Assembly: GCF_014652635.1 (NCBI RefSeq)
Contig: NZ_BMZE01000001.1
Span: 565,987-629,986 of the forward strand
Direction of reading: 5' to 3'
Length of the DNA stretch: 64,000 nucleotides
DNA from: Devosia pacifica
GTDB taxonomy: Bacteria > Pseudomonadota > Alphaproteobacteria > Rhizobiales > Devosiaceae
In this document: in pieces, positions 1-7,666 of the stretch
Position numbering within the stretch: the stretch's first letter is position 1
How the letters are laid out: every line of letters begins with the position of its first letter
Notes under the pieces: generated by a model
Databases searched by the model: none
Told to the model about the DNA's origin: nothing
The model's input: only the letters and a program-made list of their open reading frames with translations
Translations under genes and position numbers: made by a program

Positions 1-593
1 ACGTCCTGCGGCACGACGATCGCGCCATCGCCATCAGCAACCACGAGATCACCCGGACGCACCGTGGCGCCGCCGATCTCAACCGTTGAGTTCGGCTCAC
101 CGAATTCCACGCGCCCCTGATACATGGGCTGGACGACCCAGCGGTGCCAGCACGGCATTGCCTTTTGGTAGAGCTGCTCATCGGTATCGCGAGCACCACC
201 ATTGGTGAGCACACCTTTCACCCCCTTGGCGGCCCACACCATCGAATCCATCGAGCCGACCGCCGGAGTTTTCTGACCGAGCGTATCGATGACCAGAAAA
301 TCACCCTCGCCGACCTGCTCACGGAAATCACCCATGTTCCAGAGCTGGCCGTACCAGTACTCATAGGCCCACTTGGTATAATCCTCGGGTGAGAGCTCCG
401 GCACGCGGATCTGCGTCGGGATATGCTTGTAGGTTTGGGCAAACCCGGCGGACTTGGTGCGGTATAGTGGCCGGATTTCCGGATCCACCGTACCGACATG
501 GTGCAGACCAACCCAATCCATGCCGTCACGAATGTCTGTCACCCGCAACTTGGCGACGGTGTCGAGTATTTCCTTGCGCTTGCTGGCGTCCAT
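1..593 (-). CDS. RraA-family protein (partial, C-terminus beyond window)
   Basis: The reading frame is open from an ATG at 591-593 (minus strand) to the window edge, giving at least 197 residues. A GGAGGGG Shine-Dalgarno lies just upstream. The segment TNGGARDTDE matches the conserved G-G-x-R-D core of the RraA/dimethylmenaquinone methyltransferase-like fold. It is followed by the family-typical stretch GGATVRPGDLVVADGDG. Members include the RNase E inhibitor RraA and HMG/oxaloacetate aldolases that use the same Arg-Asp pair with a divalent metal. The gene lies 29 bases behind an RpiB-like isomerase in a presumed two-gene operon, which favours an aldolase or sugar-acid role over RNase regulation. 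The N-terminal extension relative to canonical RraA fits that subgroup. The family is clear; the substrate is unknown. Confidence 0.8.
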   Translation of the reverse strand, partial: MDASKRKEILDTVAKLRVTDIRDGMDWVGLHHVGTVDPEIRPLYRTKSAGFAQTYKHIPTQIRVPELSPEDYTKWAYEYWYGQLWNMGDFREQVGEGDFLVIDTLGQKTPAVGSMDSMVWAAKGVKGVLTNGGARDTDEQLYQKAMPCWHRWVVQPMYQGRVEFGEPNSTVEIGGATVRPGDLVVADGDGAIVVPQD

Positions 594-622
594 GAGACCC
601 CTCCCTTTCAGATCAGTTATGT

Positions 623-1120
623 TCAACTGCCGCGTGCCCGGTCCATCTCGGCCAGTTTCTCGACGCGGCGGCGGAATTGCGGTTCGGAACTGAACTCGGC
701 AGCCAGGAACGCTCGCGTCACGTCAGCGGCGATTTGCTGACCGACAATCCAGGCGCCAATACAAAGAACATTGACGTTGTCATGCTCGACGCACTGACGC
801 GCCACGTAGGTGTCGTGAGCCACAGCCGCGCGAATCCCTGAGATCTTGTTTGCCGCGATGCAGGCGCCGGCTCCGGTGCCGCAAACCAGCACGACCCGAT
901 CGACCTTCTCAGTCAAAATGAGATCGATCGCCGCACGCGTTACATCCGGAAAATCAACTGGCTCTTCAGACGTCGCGCCGAGCGCAATCACCTCGTCGCA
1001 ATGCTGCGCCAACAGATCGCGAATGAACCCCTTCATCGGAAATCCCGCATGGTCCGATGCAAGGCCGATCGCCTTGCGGCGAGGGATCTCAATGCCCGTG
1101 TGCTGCAGCGTCTCGCTCAT
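623..1120 (-). CDS. RpiB/LacAB-family sugar-phosphate isomerase
   Basis: This 165-residue protein has the RpiB/LacA/LacB fold. The N-terminal GLASDHAGF contains the Asp-His pair of the active site, and VLVCGTGAGACIAANK is the phosphate-loop/catalytic segment with the Cys typical of RpiB. Enzymes of the family interconvert aldose and ketose 5- or 6-phosphates (ribose-5-P/ribulose-5-P, allose, galactose or erythrulose phosphates). It heads a minus-strand pair with the RraA-like gene and diverges from a GntR regulator, with a perfect palindrome in the 131-base intergenic region. That context suggests a carbohydrate-specific isomerase under local control and not the housekeeping RpiB. The length is slightly above the usual 145-150 residues. 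Confidence 0.82.
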   Translation of the reverse strand: MSETLQHTGIEIPRRKAIGLASDHAGFPMKGFIRDLLAQHCDEVIALGATSEEPVDFPDVTRAAIDLILTEKVDRVVLVCGTGAGACIAANKISGIRAAVAHDTYVARQCVEHDNVNVLCIGAWIVGQQIAADVTRAFLAAEFSSEPQFRRRVEKLAEMDRARGS

Positions 1121-1153
1121 TCGGCGTCCTCCCCTTTGCCAAGTAGTCTTACC

Positions 1154-1166
1154 GTGGTATTACCAC
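1154..1166. promoter_or_regulatory. Operator-like palindrome for FCD-type GntR regulator
   Basis: GTGGTATTACCAC is a perfect inverted repeat (GTGGTA, central T, TACCAC). It lies between the divergent RpiB-like gene (start 1120) and the GntR gene (start 1252). FadR/LldR/PdhR-type regulators are known to bind TGGTnnnACCA-like sites. Placement and symmetry make it the best candidate operator for the adjacent regulator; binding itself is inferred. Confidence 0.6.
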
Positions 1167-1251
1167 TTGTGCAAGGGCTTCTGCCCTGCGCTGCGTTGAC
1201 AGCAGTCCGAACGACGGTCATGTGCGGGACAGGAATTTTAAGGAACGAACT

Positions 1252-1986
1252 ATGGCCGCTGCGCTGACGCGACAGGAAGAGCCGGAAGCGAAGGGCTACG
1301 ACAAGGTCTTCGCTTTTGTGCGCGATCAGTTGTTGTCCGGTCAGCTCAAGGCCGGGGACCGATTGCTCCCGGAAAGAGAACTTGCCGCCCAACTCGGCGT
1401 CAGCCGCCCTGTCATACGCGAGGTTCTCCGCGCCCTTGCCGCAATCGGTGTTCTTGAGATCCGCCACGGATATGGGAGCGTGGTGCGTCAGCCCGGGTTC
1501 GCTGAATTGGGCGATCTCTTCACCATGATGCTGGCGCAGCAGGCAGAGGTGGTGGAAGACGTCATGGAGGCCCGTATAGCAATCGAACGGCAGGCGATCC
1601 GCCTTGCATGCCTACGCGCCACACCTGCCGATATCGCAGCATTGCGCCATGCCCTGCAGCGAATCGAGGAAACCGTGAGAGACCCGGAAGTCGGCGGCGA
1701 TGCAGACTTTGCGTTTCACGACGCCCTGATAGCGGCGGCGCATGCACCGACGCTCGCCAGCCTCCATGCGGCGATTGCGATTCTCCTCAAGCGCTCGCAC
1801 TTCGAGCGGCGCGAGCGCATCATCAACCTGCACGGTATCGATGCCTACCTTGTCGAGCATCACCGAGATCTCTTGGCTGCAGTGGTAGCCCGCGACGAGG
1901 AGGCCGCGGACAGACTATTGATGCAGCATTTCGAGATCGGTGCCGACTTCCAGAGGCAAGCTGCCGCTGAACCGCGGCAGAACTAA
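1252..1986 (+). CDS. GntR-family transcriptional regulator (FCD domain)
   Basis: This 244-residue regulator has an N-terminal winged helix (residues ~15-80; LLPERELAAQLGVSRPVIRE is the GntR signature) and a C-terminal FCD ligand domain. In the FCD domain, DVMEARIAIERQAIRLA and FHDALIAAAH, followed by late histidines, mark the usual metal/ligand site. An upstream in-frame ATG exists at 1222, but AAGGAAC sits 7 bases before the ATG at 1252, so the later start is preferred. It diverges from the RpiB/RraA pair and converges on the aldehyde dehydrogenase gene (5 bases between stop codons). It probably represses one or both neighbouring catabolic operons in response to a sugar acid or carboxylate. 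Confidence 0.88.
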   Translation: MAAALTRQEEPEAKGYDKVFAFVRDQLLSGQLKAGDRLLPERELAAQLGVSRPVIREVLRALAAIGVLEIRHGYGSVVRQPGFAELGDLFTMMLAQQAEVVEDVMEARIAIERQAIRLACLRATPADIAALRHALQRIEETVRDPEVGGDADFAFHDALIAAAHAPTLASLHAAIAILLKRSHFERRERIINLHGIDAYLVEHHRDLLAAVVARDEEAADRLLMQHFEIGADFQRQAAAEPRQN

Positions 1987-1991
1987 CGCGC

Positions 1992-3467
1992 CTACCACTC
2001 GGCAGCGATGTACTTCGCCTCGCAGAACTCGAGAATGCCGTGATGCGAGCCCTCACGGCCAAGCCCCGATTGCTTGACGCCGCCGAATGGCGCTGCCGGG
2101 TCGGAGACAAGCCCGCGATTGAGACCAATCATGCCCGCCTCGATCTGTTCCGAGACACGCAGGCCCTTCCCCAAATCCTTGGTGTAGACATAGCCCATCA
2201 GGCCATATTCCGTGGCGTTCGCCATCCTCACCGCTTCGTCTTCGCTATCGAAGATGGCAACCGGCGCGACGGGGCCAAAAATCTCTTCATTCATGATGCG
2301 TGCATCGGCATCCACCTGCGAAAGAACCGTTGGCGGAAAGTAAAAGCCTTCCCCGGCTTGTGCCTCTCCGCCCGTTAGCACCGTCGCGCCCTTCTTGAGA
2401 GCTTCCTCAACCAGGCTCCCGATCCTCTCCACTGCATCCGGGTTGATCAGCGGTCCGCATTGTGTTGACGCAACATAGCCCTTGCCGACCTTCAGACTTC
2501 CCATCCGCTTTGCCAGACCATCGGCGAACGTTTGAGCAACGCCGCGCTGCACATAGAAGCGATTGGCGGCCGTACACGCCTCACCGCCATTGCGCATCTT
2601 TGCAATCATTGCGCCGTCGAGTGCCGCTTCAAGGTCTGCATCGTCGAACACGACGAAGGGCGCGTTGCCGCCGAGTTCCATTGAGCACGACACGACCGTA
2701 TCGGCCGCCTCGCGCAGCAGCTTGCGACCAACTTCGGTGGATCCGGTGAACGACAATTTGCGCACGCGTGGATCGTGCAGCATGGCACTCACCGTCGCAC
2801 CGGACTTCGAGGACGTGTAGACATTGACGACACCGTCCGGCACCCCCGCCTCGCGGTAGATATCCGCGAGCGCGTAGGCGGTGAGCGGCGTCTCCGTAGC
2901 AGGTTTCAGCACAACCGTGCATCCTGCAGCCAAGGCCGGCGCAATCTTGCGCGTCGCCATTGCTGCCGGAAAATTCCATGGCGTCACCAGCACGGAAACA
3001 CCGATCGGCTGGTACCGCACGATGATGTTGTTGTTGCCGCCAGGCGCCCGATAAAGTTCGCCGTTCAGCCGTACGGCCTCTTCGGCAAACCACCGGAAAA
3101 ACTCGGCGGCATAGGCGACTTCCCCCTTGGCATCTGAGAGCGACTTCCCGTTCTCGAGCGAAATCAGTTCAGCCAGCATGTCCTGCCGCTCGATCATCAG
3201 CTCAAAACAGCGTCTGAGGATTTCAGAGCGCTGGCGCGGTGCAGTCGCCGCCCAACCGGGCATCGCATCCGAGGCCGCTGAAACTGCATCCATCGCGTCT
3301 TCGACCGTGGCATCGGCAACCGCAGCGATGACCTTGCCGGTCGATGGATCGAGAACGTCGATCCGCGCGCCGCCTTGCCCGGGGCGCCAGGCGCCGCCGA
3401 TGAAAAGATCGGTCGGCAACTGGGAGGGATCGAATGAGATTTCCGGAATTGGGCTGAATTTGTTCAT
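1992..3467 (-). CDS. gabD: NAD(P)-dependent succinate-semialdehyde-type aldehyde dehydrogenase
   Basis: This 491-residue aldehyde dehydrogenase has the canonical motifs: TPWNFPAAM near the cofactor site, FTGSTEVGRKLL (Rossmann glycine), the catalytic-Glu segment MELGGNAPF, and the catalytic Cys in NGGEACTAANRF. The C-terminal GVKQSGLGREGSHHGI is typical of the GabD succinate/glutarate-semialdehyde subgroup. The start at 3467 (MNKFSP) is chosen because it lies 4 bases after the stop of the upstream alcohol dehydrogenase gene and begins at the usual N-terminus; an upstream extension would overlap that gene. As the last gene of the Ldh-FeADH-ALDH operon it probably oxidises an aldehyde made by the alcohol dehydrogenase, for example 4-hydroxybutyrate to succinate semialdehyde to succinate. 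The substrate is inferred. Confidence 0.87.
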   Translation of the reverse strand: MNKFSPIPEISFDPSQLPTDLFIGGAWRPGQGGARIDVLDPSTGKVIAAVADATVEDAMDAVSAASDAMPGWAATAPRQRSEILRRCFELMIERQDMLAELISLENGKSLSDAKGEVAYAAEFFRWFAEEAVRLNGELYRAPGGNNNIIVRYQPIGVSVLVTPWNFPAAMATRKIAPALAAGCTVVLKPATETPLTAYALADIYREAGVPDGVVNVYTSSKSGATVSAMLHDPRVRKLSFTGSTEVGRKLLREAADTVVSCSMELGGNAPFVVFDDADLEAALDGAMIAKMRNGGEACTAANRFYVQRGVAQTFADGLAKRMGSLKVGKGYVASTQCGPLINPDAVERIGSLVEEALKKGATVLTGGEAQAGEGFYFPPTVLSQVDADARIMNEEIFGPVAPVAIFDSEDEAVRMANATEYGLMGYVYTKDLGKGLRVSEQIEAGMIGLNRGLVSDPAAPFGGVKQSGLGREGSHHGILEFCEAKYIAAEW

Positions 3468-3471
3468 GATT

Positions 3472-4716
3472 TCAAACGGCCTGCGAGTGTGTGGAAGACG
3501 TGCTGAGCATGTGGCGGTCTCCGGCATGTGCGGCCCCGATTAGGGAGCGCATCGACTGCTGGTCGATCGGCCTGGGATTGTTCTTCACCAGCCGGGTCGA
3601 AAGCATCGCATGTTCTGCGACCCAGTCGAGGTCGGACGCCGCCAGCCCCAGCGCTTCGAGAGATTGCGGAACGCCGATTCTCTCCAGTAGCTGCTCGATG
3701 TGTCGTATTGTGGACTCAACCGTTGCATCCTCGCTCTCTTCGAAAACCTCAACGCCGAGCGCCCTGCCGACGCGAACGATGTCCGGCCCCGCATTCGGCC
3801 GATTAAACGCCAGTGCATATGGCAACATGGCGGCAACGCCGAGTCCGTGCGGCGTATGAGTCAAGACACCGATTGGGTATTGCGCCGCGTGACACACCGA
3901 CGTTCCCGCCACCCCGAACGCCTGTCCCGCCAGAAGTGATCCGAACATCATGCGGGCGCGGGCGGTCTCGTCCTTGGGATTCGCGTAGGCCTGCTCGAGA
4001 CTGGCCCCGATATACCCGATTGCAGCGAGCGCGTTGAGATCGCTGATCTCATTCTTCCCGATAAAGACGTGCTCGTGCACGGTGCCGTGGTCAGGGGCAC
4101 GCCGCGCCGTAGTGAAGGCTTCGATGGCATGCACCAACGCGTCGGCACCGGAGATGGCAGTCAAACCCGGCGGACAGGTATAGGTCAGCTCCGGATCGCA
4201 TATGGCGGTGTGTGGAATGAGGTGCGGACTTGCGATGCCGACCTTCAGGGCGCGATCAGCATCCGCCACCACCGCGACCGGGGTGACCTCCGAGCCAGTG
4301 CCTGAGGTCGTCGGCATGGCGATGACTGGCAGCGTCGGCCCCGGAACCTTGAACTCGCCATAATACGATGAGAGCGGATCGCCATGCGCGAGGAGCAGAG
4401 CAATGGCCTTGGCGGCATCAATGCAACTGCCGCCGCCGATCCCAAGCACCATTTCGGCGCCGAGCACCTTGCCCGCGCTCACCCCGCCGACCAGCGATGC
4501 AGCGGGAAGTTCCGGCTCGACACCGGCATAAACGGAAAACGCCACGCCCGTCGAACGTATCACATCCATCAGTTTGGCAAATTCCTGGTCGGCTTCCAGT
4601 CGTGCATCCGTCACGACCAGAAGCCTGCTACCGAGCGCAGCCGCACTCTTGCCGACAGAGAATCTCTGCCCTGCCCCGAACACGACATTTCTGGGTGATC
4701 TGGCGACACCAAACAT
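3472..4716 (-). CDS. Iron-containing alcohol dehydrogenase
   Basis: This 414-residue group III (iron-dependent) alcohol dehydrogenase has the GGGSCIDAAKAIALLL NAD-binding loop, PTTSGTGSEVTPVAVV, and metal-ligand motifs including DALVHAIEAFTT and a later HTPHGLG histidine. The ATG at 4716 (MFGVARSP) is preferred to an upstream one at 4770 because the latter would overlap the preceding dehydrogenase gene by 50 bases; the gap is 4 bases with the chosen start. It is the middle gene of a three-gene operon. The family covers lactaldehyde/propanediol, 4-hydroxybutyrate and maleylacetate reductases. The neighbouring semialdehyde dehydrogenase makes a hydroxy-acid or diol oxidation step most likely. 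Confidence 0.84.
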   Translation of the reverse strand: MFGVARSPRNVVFGAGQRFSVGKSAAALGSRLLVVTDARLEADQEFAKLMDVIRSTGVAFSVYAGVEPELPAASLVGGVSAGKVLGAEMVLGIGGGSCIDAAKAIALLLAHGDPLSSYYGEFKVPGPTLPVIAMPTTSGTGSEVTPVAVVADADRALKVGIASPHLIPHTAICDPELTYTCPPGLTAISGADALVHAIEAFTTARRAPDHGTVHEHVFIGKNEISDLNALAAIGYIGASLEQAYANPKDETARARMMFGSLLAGQAFGVAGTSVCHAAQYPIGVLTHTPHGLGVAAMLPYALAFNRPNAGPDIVRVGRALGVEVFEESEDATVESTIRHIEQLLERIGVPQSLEALGLAASDLDWVAEHAMLSTRLVKNNPRPIDQQSMRSLIGAAHAGDRHMLSTSSTHSQAV

Positions 4717-4720
4717 CAAT

Positions 4721-5746
4721 CTAAACCACTTCCTGTTGCAGGCGCAGCAACTGCGCCCATAGCCCTTCATCGACGGGTACGCCGCCCTGCCGACGCTCCG
4801 CCCGTAGCGCGCGGCCTCGCTCCCCCGGGATACGGACCCCCGAAAAACCGTCTGCCGGCGGGGAATTTCTCAGCTCATCGAGATAGGCGTCGAACGCTGC
4901 CAGTGGCTGGTCGATCAGAATGAACAGGTCGGCCTTGTTCGCAACCTCGGTCGAGTCCAGCGTTCCCTTGACATCCCGGCCAATGCTGGCGCCTGCAAGA
5001 CCGGAAACCAGCAGTTCGAACGCAAGACCGAGAGCGTAGCCTTTCGCGCCCCCGACAGGCGCTATCGCCCCTTGCTTGGCCCGCTCCGCATCTTCGGTAA
5101 CCACGCCATCGGCATCGAGCGCCCACCCGGCCGGTATCGCTTCACCGCGGGCCGCGTGATCGTGAATTTTGCCCATCGAGACGACACTCGTGGCGGTGTC
5201 CATCACGAACGGCTCCGGGGCGCCGGGCACGCCGATGGCGATCGGGTTGGTACCGATCAAAGCTCTACGCCCGCCCCACGGGTGGACCAGCGCTTCGCTT
5301 GTCGAGAACGCGATGACGGATTGGCCCGCGTTCGCCACGCACTCCGCGTAAAAACCAAGGCTGCCGATATGGTTTGAGTTGGCGATGGATACGACCGCCG
5401 TTCCCATCTCCCGCGCTCGCGGCATTGCCGCATCGAGTGCGTTTAGCGCAACCACCGGGCCGAGGCCTCTTTTTCCGTCGACCCTCAGAAAGGCGGGCGA
5501 AACCCAGTCGCAATCTCCGCGCGCGTTCGGATCCGTGACGCCATTCGCGATGCGTTCGATTATGCGCGGCAACCGCAAGAGACCGTGTGAAGGCAACCCA
5601 CGCATCTCTGCGTCGACAAGCAGATCGCACTGCAGGCGAGACTGGTCGCGTGGAACGCCTGCGCCGGCCAGCAGAGCCAACACCACCTGCTCGATCTCAC
5701 TCTGTTTGAGTACCGGCACTAGATCAGATCCGATCGGATATCCCAT
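4721..5746 (-). CDS. Ldh-family (malate/L-lactate/ureidoglycolate-type) oxidoreductase
   Basis: This 341-residue protein belongs to the type 2 malate/L-lactate dehydrogenase family (YlbC/AllD/DpkA), an NAD(P)-dependent fold unrelated to Rossmann LDH. Typical segments are MRGLPSHGLLRLPRI near residue 50 (with the catalytic His), SNHIGSLGFYAE, TNPIAIGVPG, and GGAKGYALGLAFELL near residue 230. Family substrates include 2-ketoacids, ureidoglycolate and cyclic imines such as piperideine-2-carboxylate. It is the first gene of the minus-strand operon and diverges from a GntR regulator with only about 50 bases between the starts. The exact substrate cannot be read from sequence. Confidence 0.85.
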   Translation of the reverse strand: MGYPIGSDLVPVLKQSEIEQVVLALLAGAGVPRDQSRLQCDLLVDAEMRGLPSHGLLRLPRIIERIANGVTDPNARGDCDWVSPAFLRVDGKRGLGPVVALNALDAAMPRAREMGTAVVSIANSNHIGSLGFYAECVANAGQSVIAFSTSEALVHPWGGRRALIGTNPIAIGVPGAPEPFVMDTATSVVSMGKIHDHAARGEAIPAGWALDADGVVTEDAERAKQGAIAPVGGAKGYALGLAFELLVSGLAGASIGRDVKGTLDSTEVANKADLFILIDQPLAAFDAYLDELRNSPPADGFSGVRIPGERGRALRAERRQGGVPVDEGLWAQLLRLQQEVV

Positions 5747-5796
5747 TGTTGGCTGGACGCTAGGGTGCTATCCGTTCGGTGTCAACGAGGCTGATC

Positions 5797-6483
5797 ATGA
5801 CGATACGCGCAAAGCCGGAGACCGGCAGCTTGATACAGAGGCCGCCACGTCTGGGCGAAGAGGTCTACAACGCCATCTACGCTCAGTTGATGACCCTGCA
5901 GATACCGCCTGGGGCGCGCATTTCAGTCGATAGCCTAGTGCGTGAGCTCGGCGTCTCGCAGACACCGATCCGCGAGGCGCTTTCACGGCTGGAAGCCCAG
6001 GGGCTCGTGACCAAAACACATCTCGTCGGCTATAGCGCAACCAACCAAATTGACAGGAAACGGCTCGAACAACTCTACGAGCTTCGGCTCTTGCTCGAGC
6101 CCCACGCTGCAGCCATGGCGGCTACCAATATGAGCGATGAAGCGCTGAACGACTTGGAGACTCTGGCTGCGGACATGATGCTTCACACCGATGAGAATGA
6201 AGACCCACGCGCCGCCTATAGTCGCTTCGCCCGCAAGGATTCAGCATTTCACGACAAGATTGCCGATGGCAGCGGCAACGAGCTGATCCAGGAAGCGCTG
6301 GCGAGACTTTACATCCACGTTCACCTGTTCCGGCTGTTCTACCATACGCTGGCGACCGCGACCGCGAATACAGAGCACGAGGAAATTCTTGACGCTCTCA
6401 AGCGGCGCGCGCCCGAAGATGCCGAAGCCGCGATGCGCCGACACATTGCCCGCTCGCGGGAACGGTTCATGCTCGCCGTGTGA
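5797..6483 (+). CDS. GntR-family transcriptional regulator (FCD domain)
   Basis: This 228-residue FCD-type GntR regulator has a winged helix at the N-terminus (ISVDSLVRELGVSQTPIREALSRLE) and an FCD domain (YELRLLLEPHAAAMAA, FHDKIADGSGN, late HIARSRERF) that normally binds a carboxylate through a metal. The ATG at 5797 is preferred to an in-frame GTG at 5779 because GAGG lies 6 bases before it. It is divergent from the Ldh-FeADH-ALDH operon and is the obvious candidate regulator for it. It also precedes the first sigma-54/ykkC unit, but a 150-base gap and a separate promoter argue against co-transcription. Confidence 0.88.
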   Translation: MTIRAKPETGSLIQRPPRLGEEVYNAIYAQLMTLQIPPGARISVDSLVRELGVSQTPIREALSRLEAQGLVTKTHLVGYSATNQIDRKRLEQLYELRLLLEPHAAAMAATNMSDEALNDLETLAADMMLHTDENEDPRAAYSRFARKDSAFHDKIADGSGNELIQEALARLYIHVHLFRLFYHTLATATANTEHEEILDALKRRAPEDAEAAMRRHIARSRERFMLAV

Positions 6484-6636
6484 TATTCAAGCAGGCAGTT
6501 ACGGCTGAGTGCAGCGCCGCTCGCCACAGCGCAAAGCACCGCTGCTGCAGCCTAATAAATCGGCACTGCCCACTTTCCGCGCATCGCTATTTCCGTACTT
6601 TCGCCGAAAAGCGCGCTAATCGCCGTTTCTGCGCGC
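6484..6636. other. Intergenic spacer upstream of the first sigma-54 promoter
   Basis: This stretch lies between the GntR stop and the sigma-54 promoter and holds no convincing reading frame. It is where an enhancer-binding protein such as NtrC would bind. I looked for a clear pair of GCACC/GGTGC half-sites and did not find one that I would defend. Confidence 0.4.
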
Positions 6637-6652
6637 TGGCACACCGTTTGCA
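6637..6652 (+). promoter_or_regulatory. Sigma-54 (RpoN) -24/-12 promoter 1
   Basis: TGGCACA-CCGT-TTGCA matches the sigma-54 consensus TGGCACR-N4-TTGCW at every position, with GG at 6638-6639 and GC at 6650-6651. The expected transcription start is about 6662, only a few bases before helix P1 of the riboswitch at 6669. The spacing to a structured leader that must be transcribed intact supports the call. Sigma-54 promoters need an activator, classically NtrC under nitrogen limitation. Confidence 0.85.
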
Positions 6653-6668
6653 TAATTTTCTTTGAGTT

Positions 6669-6778
6669 GGTCGCTAGGGTTCCGGCGCTTTTGCGCGGCA
6701 GGTCCGAGAGCGACCACTGGCCGAACGACATCGGTCAGATGCACGGCGGGATAAAAGCCCGGGAGACCTCGTTGGCCA
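6669..6778 (+). promoter_or_regulatory. ykkC-class riboswitch 1 (guanidine-I-like aptamer)
   Basis: The ykkC core is present in order: GGTCGC (6669-6674) leads into CTAGGGTTCCG, then a GCGC-TTTT-GCGC hairpin (6685-6696), then GGTCCGAGAG, and closing GCGACC (6710-6715) that pairs with the start to form P1. The second domain is a long helix of TGGCC-G-AACGA (6718-6728) with TCGTTGGCCA (6769-6778). Its top carries the conserved ACGGCGGGATAAAAGCCC and GGGAGA. CCGAGAG and GCCCGGGAGA fit subtype 1, which binds guanidinium. Subtype-2 ykkC RNAs (ppGpp, PRPP, nucleoside diphosphates) share the scaffold and are the alternative. The class is near certain; the ligand is inferred. Confidence 0.87.
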
Positions 6779-6825
6779 AGGGATTGGCGAGCGTCGACTC
6801 TCGCTGGTCCCTCAAGTGAGAGGGA
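6775..6825 (+). promoter_or_regulatory. Riboswitch 1 expression platform (Shine-Dalgarno-hiding hairpins)
   Basis: Three overlapping hairpins can form. C: GCCAA (6775-6779) with TTGGC (6784-6788) competes with the aptamer helix. A: 12 pairs, 6780-6791 with 6800-6811, closed by GGG/CCC. B: TCCCTC (6808-6813) with GAGGGA (6820-6825). A and B share bases 6808-6811, so they exclude each other; B masks the purine-rich GAGGGA, a Shine-Dalgarno for the leader frame at 6834. Reading: ligand holds the aptamer, A forms, B opens and translation starts. The pairing is seen; the switching order is inferred. Confidence 0.65.
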
Positions 6826-6833
6826 AACGCGTA

Positions 6834-6890
6834 GTGCCTTTGATAAACACCAATTCTGAATCGCGAGCAGGCACAGGAGGTGCAGCATGA
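6834..6890 (+). CDS. Putative 18-codon leader peptide, overlapping the hydrolase start
   Basis: A GTG-initiated frame of 18 codons ends in TGA at 6888-6890, overlapping the ATG of the downstream hydrolase (6887) in the classic ATGA arrangement. The riboswitch-controlled GAGGGA lies 8 bases before the GTG, the correct distance for a ribosome-binding site. The hydrolase has its own AGGAGG at 6875-6880, inside this frame. Translation of the leader would therefore couple riboswitch state to hydrolase translation. The predicted peptide (VPLINTNSESRAGTGGAA) resembles no family I know. It may not be made. Confidence 0.4.
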   Translation: MPLINTNSESRAGTGGAA

Positions 6891-7666
6891 CCTCTGTCAG
6901 GCGCCTGTTCGTGTTGTTATGCGGCTATGAAATCCTGCCGATAACCGTTTCTCTGCGCGGTGCGAATCCGCGGTTCATCGTCTCGGTGCCGATCTGCACC
7001 TACCTGCTGGATACCGAAGCCGGTTGGGTGCTGTTCGATGCCGGTCTCGACAGCCACCACCTCACCGACCCCGCACAGGTCGAGAAGTACTTTTCGCGCG
7101 ATGGCTGGTTCCCACCGCCGGTGGTTGAGCCTGTGCACGAAATGGAAGAGCAGCTTCGCCAGATCGGCATCGGCTTTGAGGATATCTCGATCCTCATCCT
7201 GTCGCATCTTCACGCCGACCATAGCGGCCATATCAAGCGGATGCCGCAAGCAGAGATCATCATCCAGAAGCGCGAATACGACTACGCGTTCTCCGACGAG
7301 CCAAAGGTCGCGTACTTCCCCGAAGACTACGATCTGCCGGGCCTCAACTGGACTGTGATCGATGGCGATCAGCAGCTCATGCCCGGCATCGACGCGATCT
7401 TCACCCCGGGGCACACCCCCGGCCATCAGTCGCTGGTCATTGATCTGCCGTCCAAAGGTAAAACCATCCTCACCGCCGATGTCGGCGACTGGATCGAGAA
7501 CTTCACGCAAGAGATACTTCCGGGTTCGGCCACCAACGACGAAGAAGCCATCGCTTCCATCCACCGCATCAATGATCTGCACCAGCGAACCGACGGCGAG
7601 ATGTTCCTCACGCATGATCCGGTTCTGGTCCGCAAGATCAAACTGGCCCCGGATTACTATGTGTGA
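6887..7666 (+). CDS. Metallo-beta-lactamase-fold hydrolase (AHL-lactonase-like)
   Basis: This 259-residue MBL-fold enzyme has a complete binuclear metal site: SHLHADHSG (HxHxDH, ~residue 105-110), TPGHTPGHQSLV (~residue 180), LTADVGDW (bridging Asp) and FLTHDPV (terminal His). The order and spacing match the N-acyl homoserine lactonase (AiiA/AttM) branch, which opens lactones. A strong AGGAGG precedes the ATG at 6887. It is the first full gene behind riboswitch 1 and its stop overlaps the transporter ATPase start by 8 bases. In this context I infer it hydrolyses an imported guanidine-bearing compound, perhaps a cyclic ester or amide, rather than a quorum signal. No canonical guanidine carboxylase or guanidinase gene is present. 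Confidence 0.85.
   Translation: MTSVRRLFVLLCGYEILPITVSLRGANPRFIVSVPICTYLLDTEAGWVLFDAGLDSHHLTDPAQVEKYFSRDGWFPPPVVEPVHEMEEQLRQIGIGFEDISILILSHLHADHSGHIKRMPQAEIIIQKREYDYAFSDEPKVAYFPEDYDLPGLNWTVIDGDQQLMPGIDAIFTPGHTPGHQSLVIDLPSKGKTILTADVGDWIENFTQEILPGSATNDEEAIASIHRINDLHQRTDGEMFLTHDPVLVRKIKLAPDYYV

Noticed and set aside
5728..5739. Palindrome ATCCGATCGGAT as a GntR operator
   Set aside because: It lies within the first codons of the Ldh gene and does not resemble known FCD operator sequences; chance is likely in GATC-rich DNA.
6224..6260. Start of unit 1 as part of the GntR transcript
   Set aside because: A perfect sigma-54 promoter and a 150-base spacer separate them.
6669..6778. PRPP or ppGpp subtype assignment of the ykkC RNA
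   Set aside because: The sequence has CCGAGAG and GCCCGGGAGA as in guanidine-I, no extra P0 helix is seen between promoter and P1, and no purine or amino-acid biosynthesis gene is controlled. Not fully excluded.
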